From Flavobacteriales bacterium (GTDB lineage: Bacteria; Bacteroidota; Bacteroidia; Flavobacteriales; Flavobacteriaceae), in contig JAMOUV010000002.1 in assembly GCA_027067965.1 (NCBI GenBank), positions 62,001-126,000 of the forward strand: a stretch of DNA of 64,000 nt, written 5' to 3'. Numbering within the stretch: the stretch's first letter is position 1; each line of letters begins with the position of its first letter. Below the pieces are notes generated by a model. That model saw only the letters and a program-made list of their open reading frames with translations. It searched no databases and was not told the DNA's origin. The translations under genes were made by a program, and so were the position numbers. Shown here piece after piece: positions 44,241-52,969 of this stretch.

Positions 44241-45004
44241 AAGTTCGGTTTTTTTACGAAAGGAATAATTTCATTTTCATCCAAAGCATAACGTTTGATT
44301 TCTTCGGGAGAAAATAAATCTTTAACGCGTATGGCTTCCGTATGAAACCCGGCGGATTGCAAACGTTTGAAGTAATCCATTCCGTAGATTCTCACATGAT
44401 CGTATTGTCCGAAAATTTTTGTTCGTTCATCCGGGTCGGTAATGGCGGGGTCTTCAAACGTTTGCGGACGCGAAGCGTCCAACGGAATTTGAAAAATTCC
44501 GTATCCGCCGGGTTTCATTACGCGGTACAGTTCCGACATGGCTTTACGGTCGTTTTCAATATGTTCCAATACATGATTACATAAAATAACATCAAACGAA
44601 TCATCTTCAAAAGGTAAAGCGGTGATATCGGCTTTCACATCGGCAATCGGCGAATATAAATCGACCGTGATATAATTCTTTCCGAATAATTTTTTGAATC
44701 TTTTGAAAAATGCTTGCTCGGGAGCAATATGTAAGATTTTCCTGTCCGCTTGCGTAAAAAAATCCGTATGACGTTGCAAAAACAACCAAAGTGCTCGATG
44801 TCTTTCCAAACTAATCGTACCGGGCGACAGGGCACCGGGTCTTAATTGCTTGTAGCCGTAAGGTAAAAATTTCCGGTAGGAGCGGCCATTAATCGGGTCG
44901 ATTGTTCCTTTTCCACGAAAAAATAAGTCGGCAATAGGCCTGAGATATAAACTGGTTTTAATTAATAATGGCCGTGGAATTTTATTGAGCAGGAATTTAA
45001 ACAT
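44237..45004 (-). CDS. Class I SAM-dependent methyltransferase (Methyltransf_11)
   Basis: A 255-residue protein. An N-terminal basic and hydrophobic segment ('PLLIKTSLYLRPIADLF') precedes a methyltransferase domain. Motif I is weak ('ILHIAPEQAFFKRFKK', glycine-poor), while 'ITALPFEDDSFDVILCNHVLEHI' (about residues 127-149) and 'RVMKPGGYGIFQIPLD' are clear. The target is unknown. It lies five bases after map and overlaps the O-methyltransferase by four, so it is co-transcribed with them. Confidence 0.86.
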   Translation of the reverse strand: MFKFLLNKIPRPLLIKTSLYLRPIADLFFRGKGTIDPINGRSYRKFLPYGYKQLRPGALSPGTISLERHRALWLFLQRHTDFFTQADRKILHIAPEQAFFKRFKKLFGKNYITVDLYSPIADVKADITALPFEDDSFDVILCNHVLEHIENDRKAMSELYRVMKPGGYGIFQIPLDASRPQTFEDPAITDPDERTKIFGQYDHVRIYGMDYFKRLQSAGFHTEAIRVKDLFSPEEIKRYALDENEIIPFVKKPNL

Positions 45005-45009
45005 CGCCG

Positions 45010-45837
45010 TTAATATTCTTCTAAAATCAATTTTTCTTTCCGGAAGGCGTCTTCTTCGTCGCTTTCCATGCCCAAGGCATCGAAAATATAATAAAAAGTA
45101 GAAAGAATTTCGGGCTTCCCGTCTATCAATGCCACATCATGTTCAAAATGGGCGGAAGGTAAACCGTCGGCGGTTTTAATAGTCCAACCGTCATTATAAT
45201 GAATAATTTTATGGGTACCCATATTGATCATGGGTTCGATGGCAAGTACTAATCCGTTCTTCAGTTTTTTACCTTTGCCTGGCAGTCCGTAATTAGGCAC
45301 TTGCGGGTCTTCGTGCATCACACTTCCCAAGCCGTGTCCGACTAATTCTCTTACCACTCCGTAACCGTATTGTTCCACATGCGATTGAATGGCATGTCCG
45401 ATATGACCGATTCGATTTCCACGGCGCATTTGCGCAATTCCTTTATATAGCGATTCCCGCGTGACATCTAATAATTTTTTTACTTCGGGCGAAACTTCAC
45501 CCACTTGGAATGTAAAGGCCTGATCGCCGTAAAAACCATTCATTTTTACTCCGCAATCTATTGACACGATATCACCTTCTTCAAAAGGTTTGTCGGTGGG
45601 GATGCCATGTACTACCTGCTCATTCGGACTGATACACAACGTGTTAGGAAAACCGTAAAGTCCCAAAAATCCCGGTATGCCGCCATGGTCGCGGATATAT
45701 TCTTCGGCCAATTTATCGAGATACAGGCCTGTTACACCCGGCTTGATTTCTTTGGCAAGCATGCCTAAGGTTTTGGATACCAATAAGGCGCTTTGGCGGA
45801 TTTTCTCTATTTGTGCTTTGGTTTTATATTTAATCAT
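45010..45837 (-). CDS. map: Methionine aminopeptidase, type I
   Basis: Removes the initiator methionine from nascent proteins. It has 275 residues. The dinuclear metal ligands are visible in order: Asp in 'SIDCGVKMNGFYGDQAF' (two Asp), His in 'GHGLGSVMHEDP', Glu in 'VLAIEPMIN', and Glu in 'AHFEHDVALID'. No N-terminal zinc finger is present. The 4-base overlap with the lipoprotein gene upstream shows co-transcription. Confidence 0.97.
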   Translation of the reverse strand: MIKYKTKAQIEKIRQSALLVSKTLGMLAKEIKPGVTGLYLDKLAEEYIRDHGGIPGFLGLYGFPNTLCISPNEQVVHGIPTDKPFEEGDIVSIDCGVKMNGFYGDQAFTFQVGEVSPEVKKLLDVTRESLYKGIAQMRRGNRIGHIGHAIQSHVEQYGYGVVRELVGHGLGSVMHEDPQVPNYGLPGKGKKLKNGLVLAIEPMINMGTHKIIHYNDGWTIKTADGLPSAHFEHDVALIDGKPEILSTFYYIFDALGMESDEEDAFRKEKLILEEY

Positions 45838-46361
45838 TCTTGCAATTCATGTTTGTAATTCCCTTCCAGAATTTTTAATAAATCTTTTTCCAATGTTTCC
45901 ATGGGATATTCGATAATGCGCCCAAGTTCCTTTCCGTTTCGTTTGATAATAAAAGTAGGAACCCGGATAATATTTTTTTCTTTTGCCAATGGGTTATCTT
46001 TATAATTCCGTTCGAATGCATGTATTCTAAGATGTTTTTTTCCAAACCCCACAGCATCCAAAATTTTCATAAAAGCGGGAACATGAGCCCGACTATCGGG
46101 ACACCAAGTGCCCATATAAACTTCTACGGACATATCGTTTAATTTATTTTTTAAAGCATTAATAACCTGATTATCAAGTTGATATGATTGGTAATTTTCT
46201 TTATACCAATTTCCCAATTTTTCATGCTGTAAAACCTCCGGTGTAATTTCGCCAACGGCTATGGGTTTGCCTTTATAGGTTTGAAATTCCCAGGATTTTT
46301 TCAAACTTTGACAGGAAGCCAAGGTGAGGAGTGAAAGTAAAATAATGATATGTTTTTTCAT
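45834..46361 (-). CDS. Thioredoxin-fold lipoprotein, single-cysteine active site
   Basis: A 175-residue lipoprotein. The signal 'MKKHIIILLSLLTLASC' places the lipobox Cys at 17. The remainder is a thioredoxin fold with 'EVYMGTWCPDSRAHVPAF' (about 80-97); the motif is CxxS, so it has only the attacking Cys. The cis-Pro loop is 'RVPTFIIKRNGKELG'. This WCPDS form is known in other Bacteroidota. It may act as an isomerase or trap mixed disulfides in the envelope, which is inference. It leads a four-gene operon (with map and two methyltransferases) that starts from a -7 element at 46385. Confidence 0.87.
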   Translation of the reverse strand: MKKHIIILLSLLTLASCQSLKKSWEFQTYKGKPIAVGEITPEVLQHEKLGNWYKENYQSYQLDNQVINALKNKLNDMSVEVYMGTWCPDSRAHVPAFMKILDAVGFGKKHLRIHAFERNYKDNPLAKEKNIIRVPTFIIKRNGKELGRIIEYPMETLEKDLLKILEGNYKHELQE

Positions 46362-46384
46362 GGCGAATAAATATTGATTATATG

Positions 46385-46392
46385 CAAAAATA
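46385..46392 (-). promoter_or_regulatory. -7 promoter element of the map operon
   Basis: TATTTTTG on the minus strand, an exact TAnnTTTG match 24 bases before the start at 46361. Confidence 0.55.
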
Positions 46393-46414
46393 CGATTTTT
46401 AACAAAGCGGATTA

Positions 46415-47194
46415 TTAATGGCTGCGTTGTCTAAGTGCTTCATATAATATGACCGCCGCGGAAACGGATACATTCAGACTATCGGCCGTACCGTTCATCG
46501 GAATATAAATATTTTTATCGGCAATTTCTCGCATTTTTTCCGATAGACCTTCATGTTCCGCACCTACTGCGATGGCTACGGTGCCCAAATAATTTTCATT
46601 CCAATAAATATTGCTGTTTTGCAAGGTGGCGGCAAATAATTTCATTCGGGCTTGTTGTTTGAATCGGATAAAACGGTCCAAATTCGTTATGCTTATTCGT
46701 TGCGTAAAAACGGTACCCAAACTCGACCGGATTACATTGGGATTATATAAATCGGTTTGCGGATCGATAAAAATCACACAATCCGTACCGACGGCATCCG
46801 TGGTACGCAAAAGTGCGCCTATGTTGCCGGGTTTTTGAATACGTTCGGCTACCAGAATCAATCCGTCGGGCGATTGACAATCCGAAAGTTCCGTAAATTC
46901 TTTTTGGCGCCCCAATAGCATCATGCCTTCCGTACCGCCTCGATAGGCCAAATGTTCATATACTTTTTTATCAACTTCAATAATTTTTGAAGGAGAAATG
47001 TGATTGAGCATTTGCCGGTCATTTAAAATAGAAGGACAAATAATTATTTTCTCCGGTTCGAAATCTGCTTCCAAAGCGCGCTTGATTTCGGTAATTCCTT
47101 CGGCTACAAACTTTTTTTCTTTCTTGCGAAATGAAGATTTGTGTTTTAATTTGGTGAGGTATTTTACCAATGGATTTTGTAGTGAACTTATCAT
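46415..47194 (-). CDS. TrmH/SpoU family RNA 2'-O-methyltransferase
   Basis: A 259-residue SPOUT methyltransferase. An N-terminal RNA-binding domain (about 1-85, 'KYLTKLKHKSSFRKKEKKF') is followed by the trefoil-knotted domain. Motif 1 is 'IQKPGNIGALLRTTDAVG', motif 2 'IAVGAEHEGLSEKM', and motif 3 'IPMNGTADSLNVSVSAAVIL'. The substrate (tRNA or 23S rRNA ribose) cannot be read from sequence. It starts one base after the stop of the LysE-type gene, so the two share a transcript. Confidence 0.93.
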   Translation of the reverse strand: MISSLQNPLVKYLTKLKHKSSFRKKEKKFVAEGITEIKRALEADFEPEKIIICPSILNDRQMLNHISPSKIIEVDKKVYEHLAYRGGTEGMMLLGRQKEFTELSDCQSPDGLILVAERIQKPGNIGALLRTTDAVGTDCVIFIDPQTDLYNPNVIRSSLGTVFTQRISITNLDRFIRFKQQARMKLFAATLQNSNIYWNENYLGTVAIAVGAEHEGLSEKMREIADKNIYIPMNGTADSLNVSVSAAVILYEALRQRSH

Positions 47195-47195
47195 A

Positions 47196-47819
47196 TTATT
47201 TGATCATGCTTATTAAAATTCCCACGGCAATCAGGAAAAATAACATGCTTAAAATATAATAAAAATTCTTGGCAATAAAGGCGATTTTGCCGATAATTTT
47301 TTTGGCATAAATTGCATAAATACTCAATAAAGTAAATGCACCCAATACGGCTCCGGCGATGTATATACTCACATAAGGTTCTTCAAAGCGAATAATTCCG
47401 GCATATTTTAACATGGAACTGTAAATAAAATAAAAAGGGATGGCCATGGGATTTATGGTGGAGATGAATAATCCGTAAATAAAAGGATTGCGTATATTAA
47501 AACGGGTTACGGCGCTTTTTTTAATTCCTTTTTTGGCTTGCATATAACTAGTATAGGCCATAATTAATAAAATCAATACGGCCGCACGTCGCAACCAGTC
47601 CAAAATGTGGGGATTTGACAAAATATAATCGGCTCCCAATATGGCAATATGGGCTTGAACGATATCCGGTATCATGACGCCCGCCGCATACCAAATACCC
47701 GCTTTTTTGCCTTTTTCTACGGATACTTTCAATCCCGTTAGCGAGATAATGCCGGGAGGTGCGATTCCGATAAAGGTGATTATAAAACCAGCCAAAAAAT
47801 GTCGGATGATTTCCCACAT
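47196..47819 (-). CDS. LysE/RhtB family exporter
   Basis: A 207-residue inner-membrane protein with six predicted helices. The LysE-fold start 'GFIITFIGIAPPGIISLTGL' (about 11-30) is diagnostic, and 'INPMAIPFYFIYS' is the second reentrant motif. Family members export amino acids or related small molecules; the substrate is unknown. It is co-transcribed with the upstream TPR-like gene (36-base gap) and the TrmH gene. Confidence 0.88.
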   Translation of the reverse strand: MWEIIRHFLAGFIITFIGIAPPGIISLTGLKVSVEKGKKAGIWYAAGVMIPDIVQAHIAILGADYILSNPHILDWLRRAAVLILLIMAYTSYMQAKKGIKKSAVTRFNIRNPFIYGLFISTINPMAIPFYFIYSSMLKYAGIIRFEEPYVSIYIAGAVLGAFTLLSIYAIYAKKIIGKIAFIAKNFYYILSMLFFLIAVGILISMIK

Positions 47820-47855
47820 AAATTCTTATAAACTAAATGCTAATCCGGTGTGTGT

Positions 47856-48374
47856 CTAAATTCTTTTGAGTTGTTGTTTCAACATTTGGATATTTTCTCT
47901 TAACAAACCTTTTTTGTCCAGTTTTTTGGCTTCGTTAAGTAAATTCAGGGCTTCGCGTTTCCGACGTTTTGCCGCCAGAACGCCAGCCAAAGATAATTTG
48001 GCTAATGCTTCTTCTTGTTTTAAAATTAATCCCGTTTTAAGGGCTTTTCGCAAATATTTTTCCGCTTGATTGATATTTTTTCCGCTGTGAATCAAGCCGA
48101 GCATCATGTAATAACTTGCTTGTTGAGGTTTTATAAGGGCTTGTGAAGGATTATTTATTTTACGTAACCACTTTTCGGCGCCTTCCATATCTTGTTTTCG
48201 CATTCGCAAATAGGCCATCAAGATATATTCGTTTCGAATGTAGAAGAATAAGACGATAATAGCCAAAATCAATAAAAAAATGCCGTTCCCGATATTTTTT
48301 TCTACAAATTGCCATACGGACAAACCCAATAAAAGGGCCATTATCAACAGTTTAAAATATTTGTGTTGAAACAT
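47856..48374 (-). CDS. Membrane-anchored helical-repeat (TPR-like) protein
   Basis: A 172-residue protein. Two N-terminal helices ('LLIMALLLGLSVWQFV' and 'GIFLLILAIIVLFFYI') are followed by paired amphipathic helices ('MRKQDMEGAEKWLRKI', 'MMLGLIHSGKNINQAEKYLRKAL', 'GVLAAKRRKREALNLLNEA') in the TPR manner. An ATG at 48374 is preferred over a TTG two codons upstream. The soluble part probably faces the cytosol and holds a partner. No specific function is known. A -7 element lies 17 bases upstream. Confidence 0.78.
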   Translation of the reverse strand: MFQHKYFKLLIMALLLGLSVWQFVEKNIGNGIFLLILAIIVLFFYIRNEYILMAYLRMRKQDMEGAEKWLRKINNPSQALIKPQQASYYMMLGLIHSGKNINQAEKYLRKALKTGLILKQEEALAKLSLAGVLAAKRRKREALNLLNEAKKLDKKGLLRENIQMLKQQLKRI

Positions 48375-48390
48375 TCTCAATAATTTTTTG

Positions 48391-48398
48391 CAAAGTTA
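48391..48398 (-). promoter_or_regulatory. -7 promoter element of the TPR-LysE-TrmH unit
   Basis: TAACTTTG on the minus strand, an exact TAnnTTTG match 17 bases before the start at 48374. Confidence 0.5.
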
Positions 48399-48447
48399 GT
48401 CTTTTTCCCTGAAATTTCTTTATCCTCTTAAATAAAGAAACAAAGGA

Positions 48448-49770
48448 TTAATTAAGGGAAGGTCTTAAATCTTTTCTAAAAATGAATATGACGATGAATA
48501 AGTAATATAAATTTACGAGAAAATATGCTTTCATGACACCCGCCAGTCCCATTGATTTTATTAAAACCGTACTTAAAACATAAAATAGAATCCAATAACT
48601 GATTTCGGCAAAAAGATATTGATTTACAAGGGCTTGCGACCAAAATTTATAAGCCAATAATAAAGCGATCAAACGGATAAAATCGGCTGAAAGTTGCCAC
48701 CCGTATAAATTATTCATGGGAAGATATTCATCCGAAAAAATAATTAAAGTGACATAATGACGGAAAAGGTAAATAAGTATCATTCCGGCTAGGATAAAAG
48801 GATAAAATTTAACGAGCATTTCTTTGGCATGTTTTTTCCATTCTTGTCGCGAAGGATTTTTTGAAATGGCGGGAAAATAATACATATTGAACACCGGAGC
48901 GATAAACATGAAATAAAACATGGAAACTTTACGGATTGCATCCCAATAACCGGCAAAGCGTTGTCCTTCGGATGCAAAATGATTAATAATTATATTACGA
49001 ATGGCAATGGTGGAAAGCGGTATGATAAATGCCGTGACGCCTGCCATGATGACGAAGGGGAGCAAGCGTTTAAGATATTGTTGGTTTTGTGAGCCCTGCT
49101 TTCCGTTGGTTAGCGGAATGAGAAATATCTTTTTAAAATCTTTTCCGATAAAAGCCAAAATAATAACAAATGCTATAACCGGCGTCATGATGACAGTCAA
49201 CAACGCACCGGTCATGTCTAATTGCCAAATCAATGTAACCATTAATATCATGGAAAAAAAATGCAGCAAAGTAATAATGACGGTTACCTTTTTATATTGT
49301 TGAAATCCATGTAAAATAGCAAGTAAAATCACTTGAAGCGCATAAATGGGAATTAAAAAAGCCGTAATGTAAATGAGTAATACATAATTGCGACCGGAAA
49401 AAAGGATGTTATTGATTTTCGGGGCAAAAACGACAATTACCATCATGAGTACTACCGATGCGATGAAAATCATACGATATGTAGCACGAAGAAATAATGC
49501 CAAGCGCTTTAATCTGTTTTTGTATTGTGAACTATAGCGAATCACGCCTTCATGAATTCCCATGGTGGCAATCCCCTGAACGGCTTGTACGAAATTCCGC
49601 ATTTGTTCCGTTAAAGCCGTACCGACCGGCCCTAAATAAATCACAATGGCTTTGTTGCTGATATAAGAAAAAAGGACTTTAAATATAACCGAAACGGCAT
49701 TGTAAAAACTCACCTTGATAATGGTGGCTCCCGTAAAATTTTTCCATATTTTATTGTAATCAAAACGCAT
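48448..49770 (-). CDS. O-antigen/oligosaccharide flippase (Wzx-like)
   Basis: A 440-residue inner-membrane protein of the MOP superfamily with about 12 helices. 'FSYISNKAIVIYLGPVGTAL' near the N-terminus and 'GIATMGIHEGVIRYSSQYKN' (about 67-86) match O-antigen translocases. It moves lipid-linked glycan across the membrane. It overlaps the aminotransferase gene by 11 bases and is last in a four-gene minus-strand run (birA, acyltransferase, aminotransferase, flippase), the order of enterobacterial wecD-wecE-wzxE after birA. Confidence 0.9.
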   Translation of the reverse strand: MRFDYNKIWKNFTGATIIKVSFYNAVSVIFKVLFSYISNKAIVIYLGPVGTALTEQMRNFVQAVQGIATMGIHEGVIRYSSQYKNRLKRLALFLRATYRMIFIASVVLMMVIVVFAPKINNILFSGRNYVLLIYITAFLIPIYALQVILLAILHGFQQYKKVTVIITLLHFFSMILMVTLIWQLDMTGALLTVIMTPVIAFVIILAFIGKDFKKIFLIPLTNGKQGSQNQQYLKRLLPFVIMAGVTAFIIPLSTIAIRNIIINHFASEGQRFAGYWDAIRKVSMFYFMFIAPVFNMYYFPAISKNPSRQEWKKHAKEMLVKFYPFILAGMILIYLFRHYVTLIIFSDEYLPMNNLYGWQLSADFIRLIALLLAYKFWSQALVNQYLFAEISYWILFYVLSTVLIKSMGLAGVMKAYFLVNLYYLFIVIFIFRKDLRPSLN

Positions 49771-50854
49771 TGAGGATTCTAGTTAAATAATGAAGTTCTT
49801 CAAAACTTAAATACGGATCCATAGGCAAACTAAGAATTATACGGCTGATTTGTTCGGAAACGGGAAAATTTTCCGGAATAATTCCTGCGAGTGCCTTTTG
49901 TTTATGTGGTGGAACGGGGTAGTGAATTAATGTTTCTATTCCGTTGTCTTTTAGATATTTGCGCAGTTCGTCTCTATGATTGCTTGAAATTACGTATTGA
50001 TGAAAAACATGAGATTCATCCGAAGAAAAAACGGGTTTCTTTATACCGGGGTGGTTAATATTTTTGTGATAATATGCTGCAATTTTTTTCCTTTTTTCAT
50101 TAAGGGAATCAAGGTCTTTCAGTTTAATTGTCAAGAAGGAGGCCTGCAAACTGTCCATTCGTGAATTAATTCCGGGATAACGGCTGTTATACTTTTCGAT
50201 TTGACCGTAGTTGCGTAATATTTTAACGGTTTCGATCAATTGTTCATCATGACTTGTTACCGCACCGCCCTCACCCAAGCCGCCTAAATTTTTTGTCGGA
50301 TAAAAACTCCATGCCGTGGCATCGGTAAGCCCGCCTATTTTTTGCCCATGAAACATGGCTCCGTGTGCTTGGGCCGCATCGTCAATCACAAGTAAATCAT
50401 GTGCAGAGGCCAATTTTTGGATTTCTTCCAAGTTTACCGCCCTGCCGTATAAATGGACGGGCAAAATGGCTTTGGTGCGGGAAGTAATTTTAGGTTCGAT
50501 ATCCTTTGCCGATAAAAGAAATTCGTCCGAAGGGTCGGTTAAAACCGGCCTAAGTCCCGCTTTGATTACAGGTAAAATGCTGGCAATGAATGTATGAGCG
50601 GGTATAATTACTTCATCCCCCGGATTTAATTTGCCTAATAATTTATATGCTTCGAAAATGAGATAAATTGCATCAAATCCCGATCCCGTAGTGGCCGCAT
50701 GACCGGATGCCGTATAATCGGCCCATTGATTTTCAAAATTTTCAACCGCATCGCCCAAAATAAATGCCTTTTCATTGACCAAAACGGCCAATGCTGGTTG
50801 AAATTCCTGTAGATATTTACGATTCAGTCGATTGAGGTCTAAAAATTTAATCAT
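49760..50854 (-). CDS. DegT/DnrJ/EryC1/StrS sugar aminotransferase (WecE-like)
   Basis: A PLP enzyme of 364 residues that aminates a nucleotide-linked keto-sugar. The PLP lysine is in 'SFYPTKNLGGLGEGG' (near residue 185). Other family marks are 'EVIIPAHTFIASILPV', 'KAILPVHLYGRAVNL', and 'VIDDAAQAHGA'. The C-terminal 'ETLIHYPVPPHKQKA' and 'ILSLPMDPYLSFEEL' also fit the WecE subgroup. The sugar donor pathway is not in the window. It is six bases from the acyltransferase gene. Confidence 0.94.
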   Translation of the reverse strand: MIKFLDLNRLNRKYLQEFQPALAVLVNEKAFILGDAVENFENQWADYTASGHAATTGSGFDAIYLIFEAYKLLGKLNPGDEVIIPAHTFIASILPVIKAGLRPVLTDPSDEFLLSAKDIEPKITSRTKAILPVHLYGRAVNLEEIQKLASAHDLLVIDDAAQAHGAMFHGQKIGGLTDATAWSFYPTKNLGGLGEGGAVTSHDEQLIETVKILRNYGQIEKYNSRYPGINSRMDSLQASFLTIKLKDLDSLNEKRKKIAAYYHKNINHPGIKKPVFSSDESHVFHQYVISSNHRDELRKYLKDNGIETLIHYPVPPHKQKALAGIIPENFPVSEQISRIILSLPMDPYLSFEELHYLTRILNAF

Positions 50855-50860
50855 GACTTC

Positions 50861-51808
50861 TTATTCCATATTCTTAACGTCGAAATACCAAAATAATTGC
50901 TCGACCGGTTCCGCTCCGAAGGAATATTTCCAATAAGCCAAAGGTTCATAAATCTTACCTTGTTGTTCGGAGGTGCCCAAACTTATAAAGTCGTAGCGGT
51001 GATAGTGATTTTGGAGCAATTCCCAAATCAATTTATCGATTACCCGGCGGTTAACGCCTTCGGGATAGGTGGATATATATTGAAAATGAAAGACATTCCT
51101 ATAAATATATACCACTGCTCCTGCCAGCATGTCATTATTCCGATAACCGCCGAAAAGTTTGATATTTTCGGGAAAATTCGAGCGGAGCAATAATATTTCA
51201 TCCAACGAGTGAACGGGCGCCGTCTGATGGCGTCGTTTTAAATTTTCTTGCAAGATATTCCAAAAAATCGGCCAATCGTCGCTTTCGCGGACCACCACAT
51301 CGGGCGCTTTGGCCAAATTTTGTTTTCGGTCTGTATTGAGTAATTTATCCAAGGGTTTACGGGTATCAATTACCGAAAACCATGCTTTTTTGTTGATTTG
51401 CCCTGTTTCGGTAAATGCCAAACGATTACGATGCGAAAGATATCGCGTTAAAAAAACGGGGATTTCTTTCAGGTAAAAATCATCAATACCGGTTTGTTTG
51501 AGATAAAAAAGCACATGTTTCCATATTTCTACCAAAAGTTGAGGCGGAAAATTTTTTGAATTAATCCAATCTCCGAATGTTAAACCGTTGTGACTGAACA
51601 ATTTGTTGTCGATTCGATGGGCGGGTATCAGTCCGATTAATTTGCCGTTATCATAGAGCATCAGCGAATAATCATCGAACCTGTCGGCATGATAATCCAT
51701 ATAATCTCGATGGTGTATAAAAGTGCCGTTATAGGAATTTTCCACAAAGGTATTCCAGGTGGTTTTATCGGCGGCGGTGTAATTTTTTATGTGAATTTTT
51801 ATACCCAT
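50861..51808 (-). CDS. GNAT/FemAB-like acyltransferase
   Basis: A 315-residue protein with two tandem GNAT-like halves, as in FemAB/LPG-synthase-type enzymes. The first half has 'YNGTFIHHRDYMDYHADRF' and 'LIPAHRIDNKLFSHNGLTFG'; the second has 'KLFGGYRNNDMLAGAVVYIY' and 'RVIDKLIWELLQNHYHRYD', the acyl-CoA or aminoacyl site. It may acylate an amino-sugar made by the aminotransferase next door, or add an amino acid to an envelope glycan. Its start overlaps birA by 10 bases. Confidence 0.82.
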   Translation of the reverse strand: MGIKIHIKNYTAADKTTWNTFVENSYNGTFIHHRDYMDYHADRFDDYSLMLYDNGKLIGLIPAHRIDNKLFSHNGLTFGDWINSKNFPPQLLVEIWKHVLFYLKQTGIDDFYLKEIPVFLTRYLSHRNRLAFTETGQINKKAWFSVIDTRKPLDKLLNTDRKQNLAKAPDVVVRESDDWPIFWNILQENLKRRHQTAPVHSLDEILLLRSNFPENIKLFGGYRNNDMLAGAVVYIYRNVFHFQYISTYPEGVNRRVIDKLIWELLQNHYHRYDFISLGTSEQQGKIYEPLAYWKYSFGAEPVEQLFWYFDVKNME

Positions 51809-52554
51809 GCTTTCACTTCTTTTACCGGAAAAGATAAGATGCCGGTTTTGGTTTTCAAAAATATTCGATCGTTCCGAATGGCTTTTATTTCACCGGCGAT
51901 TTTCGTATCTCCTGAAATGATACCTTTTTTCTTTCCCGCTTGATTCCAAAAATACACATAAGTTTCGAAAATAGTTTCCGGAGGTAATTTTGAAATGCCA
52001 ATATATTGATTTACAATCCTTTCAATCCATGTGGCGGGATTATTTTTCTTGCCGGTTATTTCAAGCAAGGAAACGGCATGCAAGGACCGGTCGAATTTCG
52101 TTTGATTGATATTAACTCCCATTCCTATGACGGCATGTTCGATTTTATTTTTATGAATAGCCGTATCGATGAGAATTCCGGCCAATTTTCTTCCTTGAAC
52201 TAAAATATCATTGGGATATTTAATAACCGGACGAATATCGGCATAATGGACAAGGGCGGAAATAATGGCCACGGCTGCTTGTTGATAAAGCAATTCAAGG
52301 CGATTGACATGCATACCGGGATAGGTAACAAAGGAAAATAGAGCATTTTGATTTTTTTCAGCCAGCCATTTCCGGTTCATTCTTCCTTTCCCCGCTGTTT
52401 GAAAACCGGCCGAAATGACAGAAAATTCGGGGATTTTACCTATTTTTTTTAAAATATTTTTCAATTCGTCCTGGGTGGAAGAAATGGTATCAAATTTGCA
52501 TATATGAAAGTTCGAAAATGTGAAAAATGGAATGATTTTCGATAGATGATGCAT
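51799..52554 (-). CDS. birA: Biotin-[acetyl-CoA-carboxylase] ligase (no HTH domain)
   Basis: Attaches biotin to the carboxylase carrier protein. The 251 residues hold only the catalytic and C-terminal domains; the DNA-binding domain of E. coli BirA is absent. The adenylate loop is 'GFQTAGKGRMNRKW' (about 50-63, with GKGR in place of GRGR), and 'IKYPNDILVQGRKLAGILID' (about 111-130) holds the catalytic Lys. 'HAVIGMGVNIN' follows. It is divergent from rsfS and first in the minus-strand flippase run, by overlap. No -7 match is found upstream. Confidence 0.93.
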   Translation of the reverse strand: MHHLSKIIPFFTFSNFHICKFDTISSTQDELKNILKKIGKIPEFSVISAGFQTAGKGRMNRKWLAEKNQNALFSFVTYPGMHVNRLELLYQQAAVAIISALVHYADIRPVIKYPNDILVQGRKLAGILIDTAIHKNKIEHAVIGMGVNINQTKFDRSLHAVSLLEITGKKNNPATWIERIVNQYIGISKLPPETIFETYVYFWNQAGKKKGIISGDTKIAGEIKAIRNDRIFLKTKTGILSFPVKEVKAWV

Positions 52555-52568
52555 TTGAAAATTTAATG

Positions 52569-52576
52569 TAAATTTG
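52569..52576 (+). promoter_or_regulatory. -7 promoter element of the rsfS-ftsH operon
   Basis: TAAATTTG, an exact TAnnTTTG match 40 bases before the GTG at 52617. A TTTG 11 bases upstream is too close to be a normal -33 element. Confidence 0.5.
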
Positions 52577-52616
52577 TAAGTGTAAAGATATAAAATATAA
52601 AATTGAGAATTTGCCT

Positions 52617-52958
52617 GTGAAAAACAATCTAATCGAAGAAATTATCACCGGAATCGAGGATAAGAAAGGAAACGAAACCAAGTTAATTAACCTTAAAAAA
52701 TTTGATAACGTTATTGCCGACTATTTTATTATTACCGATGCGACTTCCAATACGCAAGTAAGAGCCATTTCCGACAATGTCCGCAGGAGATTGAAGGAGA
52801 AACATAATGTGAGTCCATACGGGGTGGAAGGCGAAGAGAATGCCGAATGGATTCTTTTGGATTACGGTGATATTATCATCCATATTTTCCAACGACCCGC
52901 CAGGGAATATTACGATATCGAAGGACTTTGGGCCGACGCGGATATTACGGAAATTTAA
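52617..52958 (+). CDS. rsfS: Ribosome silencing factor RsfS
   Basis: Binds L14 of the 50S subunit and blocks subunit joining when nutrients run low. A single RsfS/Iojap domain fills the 113 residues: 'FDNVIADYFIITDATSNTQV' (about 31-50), 'VEGEENAEWILLDYGDIIIH' (about 71-90) and 'REYYDIEGLWADA' at the end. No ATG is available; the start is GTG at 52617, or a TTG two codons earlier. It is 11 bases upstream of ftsH. Confidence 0.92.
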   Translation: MKNNLIEEIITGIEDKKGNETKLINLKKFDNVIADYFIITDATSNTQVRAISDNVRRRLKEKHNVSPYGVEGEENAEWILLDYGDIIIHIFQRPAREYYDIEGLWADADITEI

Positions 52959-52969
52959 AAGAAGAACTT

